From: Meconema thalassinum
Lineage: Eukaryota > Arthropoda > Insecta > Orthoptera > Tettigoniidae
Assembly (NCBI GenBank): GCA_946902985.2
Contig: OX336392.1
Span: 24,310,982-24,374,981, forward strand
DNA: 64,000 bases
Reading direction: 5' to 3'
In this document: positions 26,135 through 34,650 of the stretch, one piece after another
Layout of the letters: the number at the start of each line of letters is the position of its first letter
Numbering within the stretch: the stretch's first letter is position 1
The notes under the pieces: model-generated
What the model was told of the DNA's origin: nothing
Database searches by the model: none
What the model saw: the letters and a program-made list of their open reading frames with translations, nothing else
Position numbers and translations under genes: made by a program

Positions 26135-26382
26135 GTATGTGTGCGCACGGTCGGCCTTTGTCAAAAGGACCTAACTATACGTTTGTTAATATTTTCTGAA
26201 CCCCTCATGGGATTTTGCCATAGGCAGTATCCTAACCCTGGGGGTGACACCCCGTTTTTGAATGTAGGATTCATTTTTGTCGAAAGGGCCTAACGACACT
26301 TTTGTTCAATCTCGCGAACCAATCATGCTAGGGACTTGTATGAGGGGTCCTAGCACTTGGGGCAACATTCCCTGTTTGGGGA
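26135..26382 (+). repeat. Diverged subterminal units, left
   Basis: Two degenerate relatives of the 265-bp unit can be traced. One has CCCCTCATGGGATTTTG and the dyad GGGGTGACACCCC near 26241. The other has AATCTCGCGAACCAATCATG near 26308 followed by GGGGTCCTAGCACTTGG. The second leads directly into the 224-bp array. Confidence 0.6.
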
Positions 26383-28128
26383 TGAAACTACCCCCCAAAA
26401 TTGAAAAATCCATATCTTGGAAACGAAGAAGCCTAAAATTAGGTGTGATAGCTCAAAAAATAGGGGATGATATAGGCTTTTACCTCGATGGATCATTTCA
26501 CCCCTAAAACAGTAAATAGTCATGTTATGGGAGAAAAACGTGTTAAACACCTAAAAATGATAAATGAACCTAAGATCTTTTGTTTTTGATGAAAAATAGC
26601 AGGGGGGTGAAACTACCCCCCAAAATTGAAAAATCCATATCTAGGAAACGAAGAAGCCTAAAATTAGGTGTGATAGCTTAAAAAATAGGGGATGATATGG
26701 GCTTTTACCTCGATGGATCATTTCACCCCTAAAACAGTAAATAGTCATGTTATGGGGAAAAACGTGTTAAACACTTAAAAATGATAAATGAACCTAAGAT
26801 CTTTTGTTTTTGATGAAAAATAGCAGGGGGGTGAAACTACCCCCCAAAATTGAAAAATCCCTATCTCGGAAACGAAGAATCCTAAAACTAGGTGTGATAG
26901 CTTAAAAAATAGGGGATGATATGGGCTTTTACCTCGATGGATCATTTCACCCCTAAAACAGTAAATAGTTATGTTATGGGGAAAAAACGTGTTAAACACC
27001 TAAAAATGATAAATGAACCTAAGATCTTTTGTTTTTGATGAAAAATAGCAGGGGGTGAAACTACCCCCCAAAATTGAAAAATCCCTATCTCGGAAACGAA
27101 TAATCCTAAAATTAGGTGTGATAGCTTAAAAAATAGGGGATGATATGGGCTTTTACCTCGATGGATCATTTCACCCCTAAAACAGTAAATAGTCATGTTA
27201 TGGGAGAAAAACGTGTTAAACACCTAAAAATGATAAATGAACCTAAGATCTTTTGTTTTTGATGAAAAATAGCAGGGGGGTGAAACTACCCCCCAAAATT
27301 GAAAAATCCATATCTAGGAAACGAAGAAGCCTAAAATTAGGTGTGATAGCTTAAAAAATAGGGGATGATATGGGCTTTTACCTCGATGGATCATTTCACC
27401 CCTAAAACAGTAAATAGTCATGTTATGGGGAAAAACGTGTTAAACACTTAAAAATGATAAATGAACCTAAGATCTTTTGTTTTTGATGAAAAATAGCAGG
27501 GGGGTGAAACTACCCCCCAAAATTGAAAAATCCCTATCTCGGAAACGAAGAATCCTAAAACTAGGTGTGATAGCTTAAAAAATAGGGGATGATATGGGCT
27601 TTTACCTCGATGGATCATTTCACCCCTAAAACAGTAAATAGTTATGTTATGGGGAAAAAACGTGTTAAACACCTAAAAATGATAAATGAACCTAAGATCT
27701 TTTGTTTTTGATGAAAAATAGCAGGGGGTGAAACTACCCCCCAAAATTGAAAAATCCCTATCTCGGAAACGAATAATCCTAAAATTAGGTGTGATAGCTT
27801 AAAAAATAGGGGATGATATGGGCTTTTACCTCGATGGATCATTTCACCCCTAAAACAGTAAATAGTCATGTTATGGGGAAAAAACGTGTTAAACACCTGA
27901 AAATGATAAATGAACCTAAGATCTTTTGTTTTTGATGAAAAATAGCAGGGGGGTGAAACTACCCCCCAAAATTGAAAAATCCCTATCTCGGAAACGAAGA
28001 ATCATAAAATTAGGTGTGATAGCTTAAAAAATAGGGGATGATTAGGGCTTTTACCTCGATGGATCATTTCACCCCTAAAACAGTAAATAGTCATGTTATG
28101 GGGAAAAAAACGTGTTATACACCTAAAA
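26383..28128 (+). repeat. 224-bp tandem array, nearly 8 copies, trimeric higher-order repeat
   Basis: The phrase GAAACTACCCCCCAAAATTG starts at 26383, 26609, 26833, 27057, 27282, 27506, 27730 and 27955, so the period is 224-226 bp. Copies 2-4 match copies 5-7 type for type at 673-bp spacing (ATATCTAGG, then CTATCTCGG with AAACTAGG, then GAATAATCC), giving a trimer. Each copy contains a hairpin with a 5-7 bp stem, GGGGGGT/ACCCCCC, and loop GAAACT. Each also has a relaxed TATCTCGGAAACGAA motif. Open frames of 74-84 codons simply repeat with the array and are not genes. Confidence 0.93.
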
Positions 28129-28239
28129 GCATAAGCATCTTTGTGAAACCATGCATTAATGGACATGTGTATGGAGGATGATTGTTATTATTATTATTAG
28201 GTAATTATGGATTAATGTGCGGATAGATAACTAACCTGT
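28129..28239. other. Short spacer with TTA triplets, left arm
   Basis: AT-rich sequence with a short (TTA)n run near 28185. The right-arm equivalent is 41024-41134. Nothing else visible. Confidence 0.5.
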
Positions 28240-28440
28240 GGGGAGCGTGATGGCGCAGGTGCTTAGCTGCTCGTCTTTACCCGGACGGCTGGGGTTCAAA
28301 TCCCGGTGACAGCGGGGGTTGGAATTTTCACCTGAAAAAATCACGTGGCATTCGGCCTTAAATCCCCGGCCAAAACCAAAATGAGCCTGGTTGGCTCCGG
28401 CGACTCAAACTAATAGGGAAAAGCCGAAGAAAGAAAGGTA
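28240..28440 (+). repeat. tRNA-derived SINE, left arm
   Basis: The head looks like a tRNA: an A-box-like TGGCGCAGGTGC at 28251 and a perfect B box GGTTCAAATCC at 28293. It is followed by a roughly 130-bp body with GGCCTTAAATCCCCGGCC and a GAAGAAAGAAAG-type tail. A pol III internal promoter at the start of a short non-coding repeat is diagnostic of SINEs. I cannot name the family. No clear target duplication was seen. Confidence 0.75.
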
Positions 28441-28849
28441 ACTCACCAGTAATAGTAAACATTGGTTGGAGGTGTTGAAGAAGTCAGGATGGGCAACCCT
28501 TTGCCATGGTTCACGAATGCACTCCAAAAAGTTTTACCTGTCAAGACACAGTCTACCCTGTTGCAGCCTTTAGAAAAAAAATCGAACCGGGGCCTCTGTG
28601 GTGACAGTGGACTTATTTTCATGATGATTTTTAAACAAACATAGGCTTGCCTACTACCGCTGTGTTGAATCTGCACAGAGACTCTGGCTTTGGTTTGCGT
28701 AGTGTGCCTTGCTGATAACAGCACAGCGACCTTGTCAGTAAGTTTCATATTACTCATTTGCTTGATAGCGGACATGCTATGCACATGACTAGATCGTTGT
28801 TAGGTTTGACAAAGGCTTAGTGAAGCTTATGGCAAGCTTGAAATGAATG
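28441..28849. other. Unassigned interval, left arm
   Basis: A minus-strand frame of up to 113 codons covers 28443-28784, but it starts at GTG and is interrupted by a stop in the right arm. No domain was recognised. The right-arm equivalent is 40413-40821. I do not call a gene here. Confidence 0.5.
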
Positions 28850-29045
28850 TCATGGTATAGTCGGGCTTGGAAGCCAAGACCTTAGGGTTGACAACCAAGT
28901 AGGTTAACCACTACACGGTGAGATGGTGAAATAATAATGTAACAGAACATATAGAAACGTTTTCTATAGTTTAACGAATTGGCATACCATGAGAGGTGTA
29001 GGTAATGGAAATTGAATCCTTAGCTGATGATTATACTACTTTCCA
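28850..29045 (-). repeat. SINE-like repeat, diverged third copy, left arm
   Basis: On the minus strand this reads an A-box-like TGTAGTGGTTAACC and a degraded B box GGCTTCCAAGCC preceded by AAGGTCTTG. The layout is the same as in the two SINE-like copies near the centre. It lacks their TTAGG-like tail. Confidence 0.6.
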
Positions 29046-29439
29046 TGCCCACGTATAAGCTATCATGTTAGAAAAAGAATGGTATGGCTTGTTTTAAACG
29101 GAGAATAATCATTGTGTTTACTGTGAAACACAAATCTGAATTTAAAATAATTAATTTAAAATTAACTAATTTAAAATTAGTTTAGTACGCTGAAGTTAAA
29201 ATGAATAATGATCACGTTACAGACAGCCAGTTTCAAAGCCATGAGAACTAAGTGAACAAAGTATAAAATTCATGAGCCAGTGAGGAATTCAACATGCTGT
29301 CCTTTGGACAAGAGAGAAGCGTTTTACAGCGACCCTCAATGGTTTGGGTCATCGTAAATATGAAAATTAAATCTAAGCTACTACACTCTTATATACTAGA
29401 AGAAGAAATGGAAAACAATTGGTCAAATAAAGGACAGAA
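29046..29439. other. AT-rich interval, left arm, nothing recognised
   Basis: Contains a short AT palindrome-rich stretch (TTTAAAATTAACTAATTTAAA, about 29149-29180). No gene or repeat family was recognised. The right-arm equivalent is 39823-40216. Confidence 0.5.
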
Positions 29440-29990
29440 GGAATAAAAAAATGGCCCTCAACCCTCAAGCATAAGGATTGAGGGAGTTGGAAGGAAGGAG
29501 AGCCATGAAAGGCATATAAAAAGTATACTAGGAGTGGCTTTGCCCCAGAGGTAATGGATAAAGAGGAGGAAAACTGGACTCAGCTCAGAAATCCCTTGGG
29601 GTCGCCAACTTCCAAACTGATCAGCCCTTGAGGGTGTAGCCATATGCAGAGTGCACCGCAAGTGGTGGGGCTAAATACACCCTACCTTCTTGAGGGGGCT
29701 TGGGCAAAAGACAGGGAATAACATGAAAATAAAAAAAAAGCAAGGCTGCCTCCTCAGGATATCAGAAAAATAAATAAACCAGGGCCAATGAAGTTGCAAA
29801 AGGAAGAGACTCCCTAGGGCTCGGATACCCTAATCATGTTGGGGTCGGTAGAGAACAAGAGTTGAGCAAGTGTGGTCGACAGGAAATTAGAGAGTGAGGA
29901 GCCTAGCACAAGTTAGTGGAAGCAATGACGGTCTCAGCTGGGACTCCATGATCGTCAACCTACATGACACTAGATATGACGCCCAGGGTT
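29440..29990 (-). repeat. Interspersed repeat fragment containing a satellite-like monomer, left arm
   Basis: GC-richer than its AT-rich surroundings. It reads more naturally on the minus strand but has no long frame; the best is 67 codons. From memory it resembles dispersed repeats in decapod crustacean sequence, which I cannot verify. It encloses 29621-29726, a diverged copy of the flanking satellite monomer. It may be a decayed retroelement piece. Confidence 0.5.
29621..29726 (+). repeat. Single diverged satellite monomer inside the element, left arm
   Basis: About 106 bp aligns end to end with the flanking satellite. Anchors are GCCCTTGAG-GTGTAGC, CAGAGTGCACC, AAGTGGTGGG and ACACCCT-CCTTCTT, followed by a diverged GGCAAAAGACAGGG where the satellite has GATTAGAAGGCAGG. 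The 9-bp dyad of the satellite is not intact here. Confidence 0.85.
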
Positions 29991-31013
29991 GGAATTAAAG
30001 ACCTCTTTTTGTTTTATATCACTGGCTTTTAAGAACGCTAACACATGGCATGCCTTATAATGCAATACTGGTCCTAGGGTATGCAAAATTGTATTAGAAA
30101 CTCAGCTAATAATAGTGTGCTTGCCCATGATTTACCTTAAATTTTCCTAAAATCCACTACATTTTCCGAAAATTGACCAAATGACACAACATTCCAGCAA
30201 AATTCAACAAATGACTACCAGATTTATTGAAATTCCATTGATTTACCTAAGCATGGTTTAAACTACCTCAAATTCATATAAAATTAGACGAATATAGATG
30301 AAAATTCACTAAAATTTACCGAATTTAGCCAAGTGGTGTACAAACCATGAAATTTATCCAATTTTTTTATTAAAATTGACTACATGTACTCGAAAATTCC
30401 ATAATATTCCCTTCACATGTATGCTTTTATTGTTGTTGTTTCGTTTACCATACTCTCTGCAGACAAATACCTCAACATGAATTTCTCTTAGACTAGGAGC
30501 TCTACATTCGATATGATAGCTGAGTTTCATTTCCCATAAACTTGTCACTGAGGCGGGTGTCAGGAAAAGGCATTCAGCTGTAAAAACCACACTCTCACAT
30601 AGACTTTCATAACCTCTTACGTTGAGGTTCCTAACGCTAACGACATTGAATGATTGAACGGTTTCCTTTTCACAATTCCTGTCTATACTTTCCTCTTTAA
30701 GGTTGCAAGATGTTTGCAAGATTCCTAAAATGCAATTAAATGTAATAAATACCTTAAGATGGTTTCATTTGTTTAATGATATGGTGTTGATGATGGATAT
30801 ATACGTTAAGACAAATTTTTGTTAGGTCTTGACTGACCTTGCAATTAGAAATTGACAAACCAAACATGGGTTATCTACCAGGGGAACACTTTGACCACTA
30901 TATTGGTTATTGACCAGTAAGTACAGTTCTAGTAATGAAACAGAAATCCAACACAAACAATGAGCGCACAATGCGGCGGAGATTGGTACCACGATGTACT
31001 CTTGGTTATGTAG
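29991..31013. other. AT-rich interval with a possible exon-like frame, left arm
   Basis: Mostly AT-rich with loosely repetitive AAATT-type phrases (30120-30360). A 121-codon minus-strand frame lies at 30354-30719 and is identical in the right arm (38543-38908). It opens on TTG, not ATG, and shows no known domain. An acceptor-like TTTTAG precedes it, so it could be an exon, but the evidence is weak. The right-arm interval is 38249-39271. Confidence 0.4.
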
Positions 31014-31449
31014 CTATGTGGAATGTACATCACATATGGTTTACTTGAAGGTTTGGAGATTCCATTAAAGATATTTCTACAATAAACCATTTTAAAATGG
31101 TCATTCGTTGGTGTGAAAATATTTATTAATTGGTATTTTATGAAAACAATTATGATTTATAAAAAATTTATACGTTAACTGTATTCTTATTTAATGTAAG
31201 CACTGGAGGCTCTATCGACCAAAATACAGCACTATCTGGAATGTATATTGCATACTTGAAGGTTTGGTGATCCCATTAAAGGTATTCCTACAATAAATGA
31301 TTTTTAAGTTGTCGTTCTATGGCGTGAAAATATTTAATATATGATATTTGCTAAAAGGATTTACCAGTGGAATTATTTTACAAGTAGTTATTTTAATGAC
31401 CAACAGAGTTCACTGTTAAGAAGGTAGAGCCCTATGTGGAATGTAGGAT
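31014..31449 (+). repeat. Direct repeat of about 218 and 200 bp, left arm
   Basis: The phrase CTATGTGGAATGTA, or a close variant, starts at 31014, 31232 and 31432. The first two copies continue with ACTTGAAGGTTTGG, CCATTAAAG and GTGAAAATATTTA. The third is a stub. Non-coding and AT-rich. Confidence 0.75.
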
Positions 31450-31683
31450 AACATGTTATACATGATACGTGACAACTGTAAGGCTTGTGATTTTTAAGAT
31501 GCCTTTAACCCTATATTAAACACTCAGTTTGCAATACCGATAACTGCAATGTTACTGAAAAAAAATTGAAACAAAACAAAAATCAGCATTGAAAAACCAA
31601 AAAGTGGTTGAGCATATATACAGTGGGGAAAAGAAAAGTTTTGTAAACACTAATGTCCAACAAGACTAATTAAATCAGTAACT
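31450..31683. other. Unassigned AT-rich interval upstream of tRNA-Leu, left arm
   Basis: No gene seen. It contains ATATATACAGTGG (about 31614), which may be incidental. The right-arm equivalent is 37579-37812. Confidence 0.4.
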
Positions 31684-31772
31684 GTCAGGGTGGCCGAGTG
31701 GTTAAGGCGTTTGACTTAAGATCAACTTTTCAAATATATAAGGAAGCAAGGGTTCGAATCCCTTCCCTGACA
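31684..31772 (+). tRNA. tRNA-Leu (anticodon UAA), left arm
   Basis: A class II tRNA of 89 nt would decode UUA. The acceptor stem GTCAGGG pairs with CCCTGAC (31765-31771). The D arm is GCCGAGTGGTTAAGGC. The anticodon loop CTTAAGA places UAA at 31717-31719. A 21-nt variable arm forms a stem CTTTT/AAGGAAG-like, and the T arm is AAGGG TTCGAAT CCCTT. The A box TGGCCGAGTGG and B box GGTTCGAATCC are perfect. Oddities: the outer anticodon-stem pair is T-C, and no T-run terminator lies within 60 bp downstream. It may be functional or a recent pseudocopy. It converges on the FLYWCH-like ORF 184 bp away. Confidence 0.9.
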
Positions 31773-31956
31773 TAACTATTGCTTGAACATGCAAGAAAAC
31801 AAGAAATATACACAAACTATGTTTATCAATTTAATCATTTTTTTTACAAGAGATAGACACACAGAATACAGCTCTTTTTGTTTATCATTTCTTTTAAACA
31901 TAACACTTGTTGAAAATTATTTTTTAGGGGATGGGGGGTGTTGCTACGTTGACCCA
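31773..31956. other. Intergenic stretch between tRNA-Leu and the FLYWCH-like ORF, left arm
   Basis: AT-rich, with a short G-run near 31926 (GGGGATGGGGGG). No conserved element recognised. The right-arm equivalent is 37306-37489. Confidence 0.4.
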
Positions 31957-32790
31957 TTACACGATAATAGCAGCTTTACGAAGTTCATTTTCTATATTTA
32001 ATAGCTCTTTCTCATAACCAATATGACCAAGCTGTTTACAGGCATGCAAGAGCTGTAGACGTTCGACTAATATATTAGGATCGTTCCATTTACTATTTTT
32101 TATGAATGGTTTCAGAATCTCGGGAAGCAGTTCATGATTATCACCATTATTATGATTATCATCCTCATTATTATAATCATTTTCATAATGATGATCATTA
32201 TCATCGTTATCATTACCATGATAATTTCCACCAGTGTCCACAGTCTGTTCAATGGTTTGAGTTGTCTTTGATAGTGTTGAAAGCTTGTTTTTAGATGTGC
32301 TAGAATGCTTTAACATTGTTATGTTATTATTACCACTATTACCTTTCCCCACTAACTTTTTGATGGGGTATATTGTCTCCGATAGGGTTGAGGGCTTTTG
32401 AGATGTGGGTGCATGTCTGAACATGGGTTTCACAGGAGGTGTTAAAGGTTTCTCATTAAACAACTCGCTAACAGCATGAGTGCGTTGTAGTGTATTAAAC
32501 TTGAGGTTAATATTATCTTGAGCAGTACTATCTTTCTCTTGGACTTGGTTTCTTGCTTTGGTTTGGGTTTTCCTTACATTTAGACTAGCGTGATTATTAA
32601 GTTTACATTCATGATTGTTTGAAGAAAGTACGTCCGATTCTTTTGTTTTAAGCATTCCTCGACACTGTTTCGATCGTTGCTTTGAACAGCGCCAAATAAC
32701 AGTTCCATTTTTATTGCTTCGTTTCACAATATATGAATATCCTTTATAGTATGCATAAGGCTTACCATACCTAGTCACTGATACTTCCAT
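31957..32790 (-). CDS. FLYWCH-like zinc-finger protein, 277 aa, left arm
   Basis: The start is the ATG at 32790, with G at -3 and +4; the frame is open 13 codons further but only from a TTG. Residues 8-62 resemble a FLYWCH domain: Tyr-rich YGKPYAYYKGYSY, then W33, C35, C43, H60 and C62. The ligand set is C-x7-C-x16-H-x-C, where the family normally ends in HxH, so it would be a C2HC variant. A basic linker with Ser/Thr follows, then an Asn/Asp/His-rich low-complexity stretch at about 187-220, then a helical, leucine-rich C-terminus ending LRKAAIIV. FLYWCH domains bind DNA or protein and occur in insect chromatin factors and in transposon-derived proteins. No catalytic domain is visible. The residues are identical in both arms. 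No AATAAA was found downstream, so expression is uncertain. Confidence 0.65.
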   Translation of the reverse strand: MEVSVTRYGKPYAYYKGYSYIVKRSNKNGTVIWRCSKQRSKQCRGMLKTKESDVLSSNNHECKLNNHASLNVRKTQTKARNQVQEKDSTAQDNINLKFNTLQRTHAVSELFNEKPLTPPVKPMFRHAPTSQKPSTLSETIYPIKKLVGKGNSGNNNITMLKHSSTSKNKLSTLSKTTQTIEQTVDTGGNYHGNDNDDNDHHYENDYNNEDDNHNNGDNHELLPEILKPFIKNSKWNDPNILVERLQLLHACKQLGHIGYEKELLNIENELRKAAIIV

Positions 32791-32854
32791 ATCAACTGTC
32801 AAGCACAAACTAATCTCTAGTAAAGACAACTTGGTAATAACAAAAATAGTTTAA

Positions 32855-33125
32855 TGTGGGAGCATATATACATGCAAAAAGTGGGAGCAAAGGTGGGGGG
32901 TAAAAAGTGGGAGCAAAAGTGGTAGCAAATGCGGGAGAAAAAAAAACTGTGAGCAAAAAGTGGGAGCAAATATGGGATCAAATGTGGGAGAAAGCAAATA
33001 TAAAAAAAAGTGGGAGCAAATATGCCAACAAATATGTCAACAAATATACCAACAAAAGTAAATACACAAGTCAAGATCGATTAAAGTGCAAAGAAAATAT
33101 GAAAGCAAATATGAGAGCAAAAATG
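32855..33125 (+). repeat. 11-bp minisatellite GTGGGAGCAAA, cassette 1, left arm
   Basis: Irregular tandem copies of GTGGGAGCAAA with interruptions such as ATATGCCAACAAAT. Open frames through it on both strands come from the repeat and are not called. It is followed by TGGTGTTTTTCTAAAACAA, also found after the second tract. Confidence 0.85.
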
Positions 33126-33164
33126 GTGTTTTTCTAAAACAACTAGACATAACAAACTTAGTCA

Positions 33165-33370
33165 TAACCTAACCTCACCTAACCTCACCTAACCTCACCT
33201 AACCTAACCTCACCTCACCTCACCTAACCTAACCTCACCTCACCTAACTTCACCTAACCTAACCTAACCTAACTTTACCTAACCTAACTTGACTGAACTT
33301 TACCTAACCTAACCCATCATAACTTCACCTAACCTAACTTTACCTAATCTAACTTCACCTAACCTAACTT
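33165..33370 (-). repeat. TTAGG-like tract, cassette 1, left arm
   Basis: About 200 bp of degenerate CCTAA repeats (AACCT with CACCT and CTTCACCT variants). This is the C-rich strand of the arthropod telomeric TTAGG repeat. The degeneracy and interior position indicate an interstitial tract. Confidence 0.8.
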
Positions 33371-33657
33371 TCAACTCACAGATCAAGATTAAATTCTAGG
33401 CATAGTTGAGTTGGAACCCAAGACTTCAGGGATAACACACAAGTATACTAGCCACTACACCGCAAAAATGAGCAAATTACCATGCAACACAACATAAAGT
33501 AAAAGTTTCCTGTAGTGTAACTCATTGGCTGTCAACCATAGTTCGGGAATTCAAACCCAAGACCTCAGGACTTTTTGTTTTGAACATTATCAGAAATATT
33601 ATTCCATTTGCATTTTGCTGCTGCTGCTTATAGTTATAAGAGTTGACATTAATATGG
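33371..33657 (-). repeat. SINE-like repeat, cassette 1, left arm
   Basis: About 287 bp, 90% or more similar by eye to 33943-34226. On the minus strand it has an A-box-like TGTAGTGGCTAG and a B-box-like GGTTCCAACTC about 30 bp later. The TTAGG-like tract is attached at its 3' end. A CTTGGGTTTGAATTCC-like phrase near its 5' end is a second B-box-like element. Confidence 0.65.
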
Positions 33658-33659
33658 AA

Positions 33660-33853
33660 AGCAAAAAAAATGTGGGAGCAAAAAGTGGGAGCAAAACGTG
33701 TAAGCAGAAGTGGGAGCAAACAAGTGTGAGCAAATATGGGAGCAGAAAGTGGGATCAAATGTGAAAGCAAAAGTGGGAGCAAAAAGAGCGAGGAAAAGTG
33801 AGTGCACAAAGTGGGAGCAAAATGTGTGAGTAAAAAGTGGGGCCAAATGTGGT
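33660..33853 (+). repeat. 11-bp minisatellite, cassette 2, left arm
   Basis: Second tract of GTGGGAGCAAA-type units. It ends in the same TGGTGTTTTACTAAAACAA phrase as cassette 1. Confidence 0.85.
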
Positions 33854-33872
33854 GTTTTACTAAAACAATCTC

Positions 33873-33942
33873 CCCTAACCTAACCTAACCTAACTTCACC
33901 CAACCTAATTTCACCTAACCTAACTTCACCTAACCTAACCTT
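33873..33942 (-). repeat. TTAGG-like tract, cassette 2, left arm
   Basis: About 70 bp of CCTAA-type repeats, shorter than in cassette 1, adjoining the second SINE-like copy. Confidence 0.8.
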
Positions 33943-34226
33943 CCAACTCTCAGATCAAAAATTAAATTCTGGCCATAGTCGAGTTGGAACCCAAAACCTC
34001 TGGGATAACACTCAAGTATACTAGCCACTACATCGCGAAATGGGCAAATTATCATGCAACACATCACAAAAATAAAAAGTTTTCTGTAGTGTAACTCATT
34101 GGCTGACAATCATAGTTGAGAATTCAAACCCAAGACCTCAGGACTTTTGTTTTGAACATTATCAGAAATATTATTCCATTTACATTTTGCTGTTGCTTAT
34201 AGTTATAAGAGTTGGCATTAATATGG
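33943..34226 (-). repeat. SINE-like repeat, cassette 2, left arm
   Basis: Second copy of the 285-bp SINE-like unit, 572 bp from the first, with both box-like motifs retained. It is followed by a stub of the 11-bp minisatellite at 34225-34262, so the cassette began a third time. Confidence 0.65.
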
Positions 34227-34262
34227 GAGCAAAAGTAAAAGCAAAAAGTGGGTGCAAGCATG

Positions 34263-34611
34263 GCTGGTTGTAGAGACTTTCATATCAACAAATACACATA
34301 AATTAAATTTTAGTAAAGTGACTTGGCTAATAATAATAATAATATTAAGAGTTTAAAAAAAATTCAAGGGGATTGATGTTTTTCAGGATGTAATTTCCAA
34401 AGTACTGTCAAGAATAATAATTACATGAACAGATTCCAAGAACTCTAGAGTGCTTTTAAGGTTAATGATTGGCTAGGAGTGAGATAGAGCTAGCTAACCT
34501 AAGTTAACCTCAGCTCAGTAAACCTAACCTTGTCACATGGCATGTTCTACAAGTATAGACTTGCTTTGAGACTGGCTATGACGTCACAGATGAATGGCGG
34601 TGGGAGGCTGG
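34263..34611. other. Innermost unique sequence of the left arm
   Basis: AT-rich start with a TAATAATAATAATAATA run near 34330, then AACCT-like phrases and a GC-richer end containing TGACGTCA. Small frames crossing the spacer exist on both strands only because of symmetry. The right-arm equivalent is 34651-34999. No gene seen. Confidence 0.5.
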
Positions 34612-34650
34612 CAAAAAGGAAAATGTTTTTGGGTAATAAAAACATCATGT
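34612..34650. other. Central 39-bp spacer of the palindrome
   Basis: This is the only stretch at the centre that is not symmetric about 34631. It contains its own small stem, ATGTTTTT paired with AAAAACAT around the 7-nt loop GGGTAAT (34623-34645). The stem is offset a few bases from the palindrome axis. Just outside, each arm carries the symmetric octamer TGACGTCA (34579-34586 and 34676-34683). Confidence 0.85.

Larger units (their letters stand above)
24914..34611 (+). repeat. Left arm of the palindrome
   Basis: This arm is 9698 bp and ends at the central spacer. It is 531 bp longer than the right arm because it has three 265-bp subterminal units where the right arm has one. From about 28.7 kb inward it is almost identical to the right arm; I noticed only isolated substitutions, for example near 29388 and 30820. 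Outside that point substitutions and 1-bp indels become frequent. Confidence 0.93.

Noticed and set aside
26277..27896. Open frames of 66-84 codons across the 224-bp array, repeated in the right arm
   Set aside because: They recur once per monomer, start at different non-ATG codons and follow the repeat, so they reflect repeat composition.
28443..28784. 113-codon minus-strand frame
   Set aside because: It opens on GTG, has no recognised domain, and its right-arm copy has a stop codon in place of a Tyr codon near 40619.
30354..30719. 121-codon frame identical in both arms
   Set aside because: It lacks an ATG start and any known domain. Identity between arms is expected from the general inner-arm identity. 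Kept only as a possible exon in the interval description.
33165..33370. A true chromosome end or telomere fusion
   Set aside because: The CCTAA tract is short, degenerate and followed by more element sequence. The palindrome axis is over 1 kb away, so it is an interstitial tract and not a fusion point.
32817..33846. Open frames of 65-95 codons through the GTGGGAGCAAA minisatellite on both strands
   Set aside because: Low-complexity translation of an 11-bp repeat; frames exist on both strands over the same bases.
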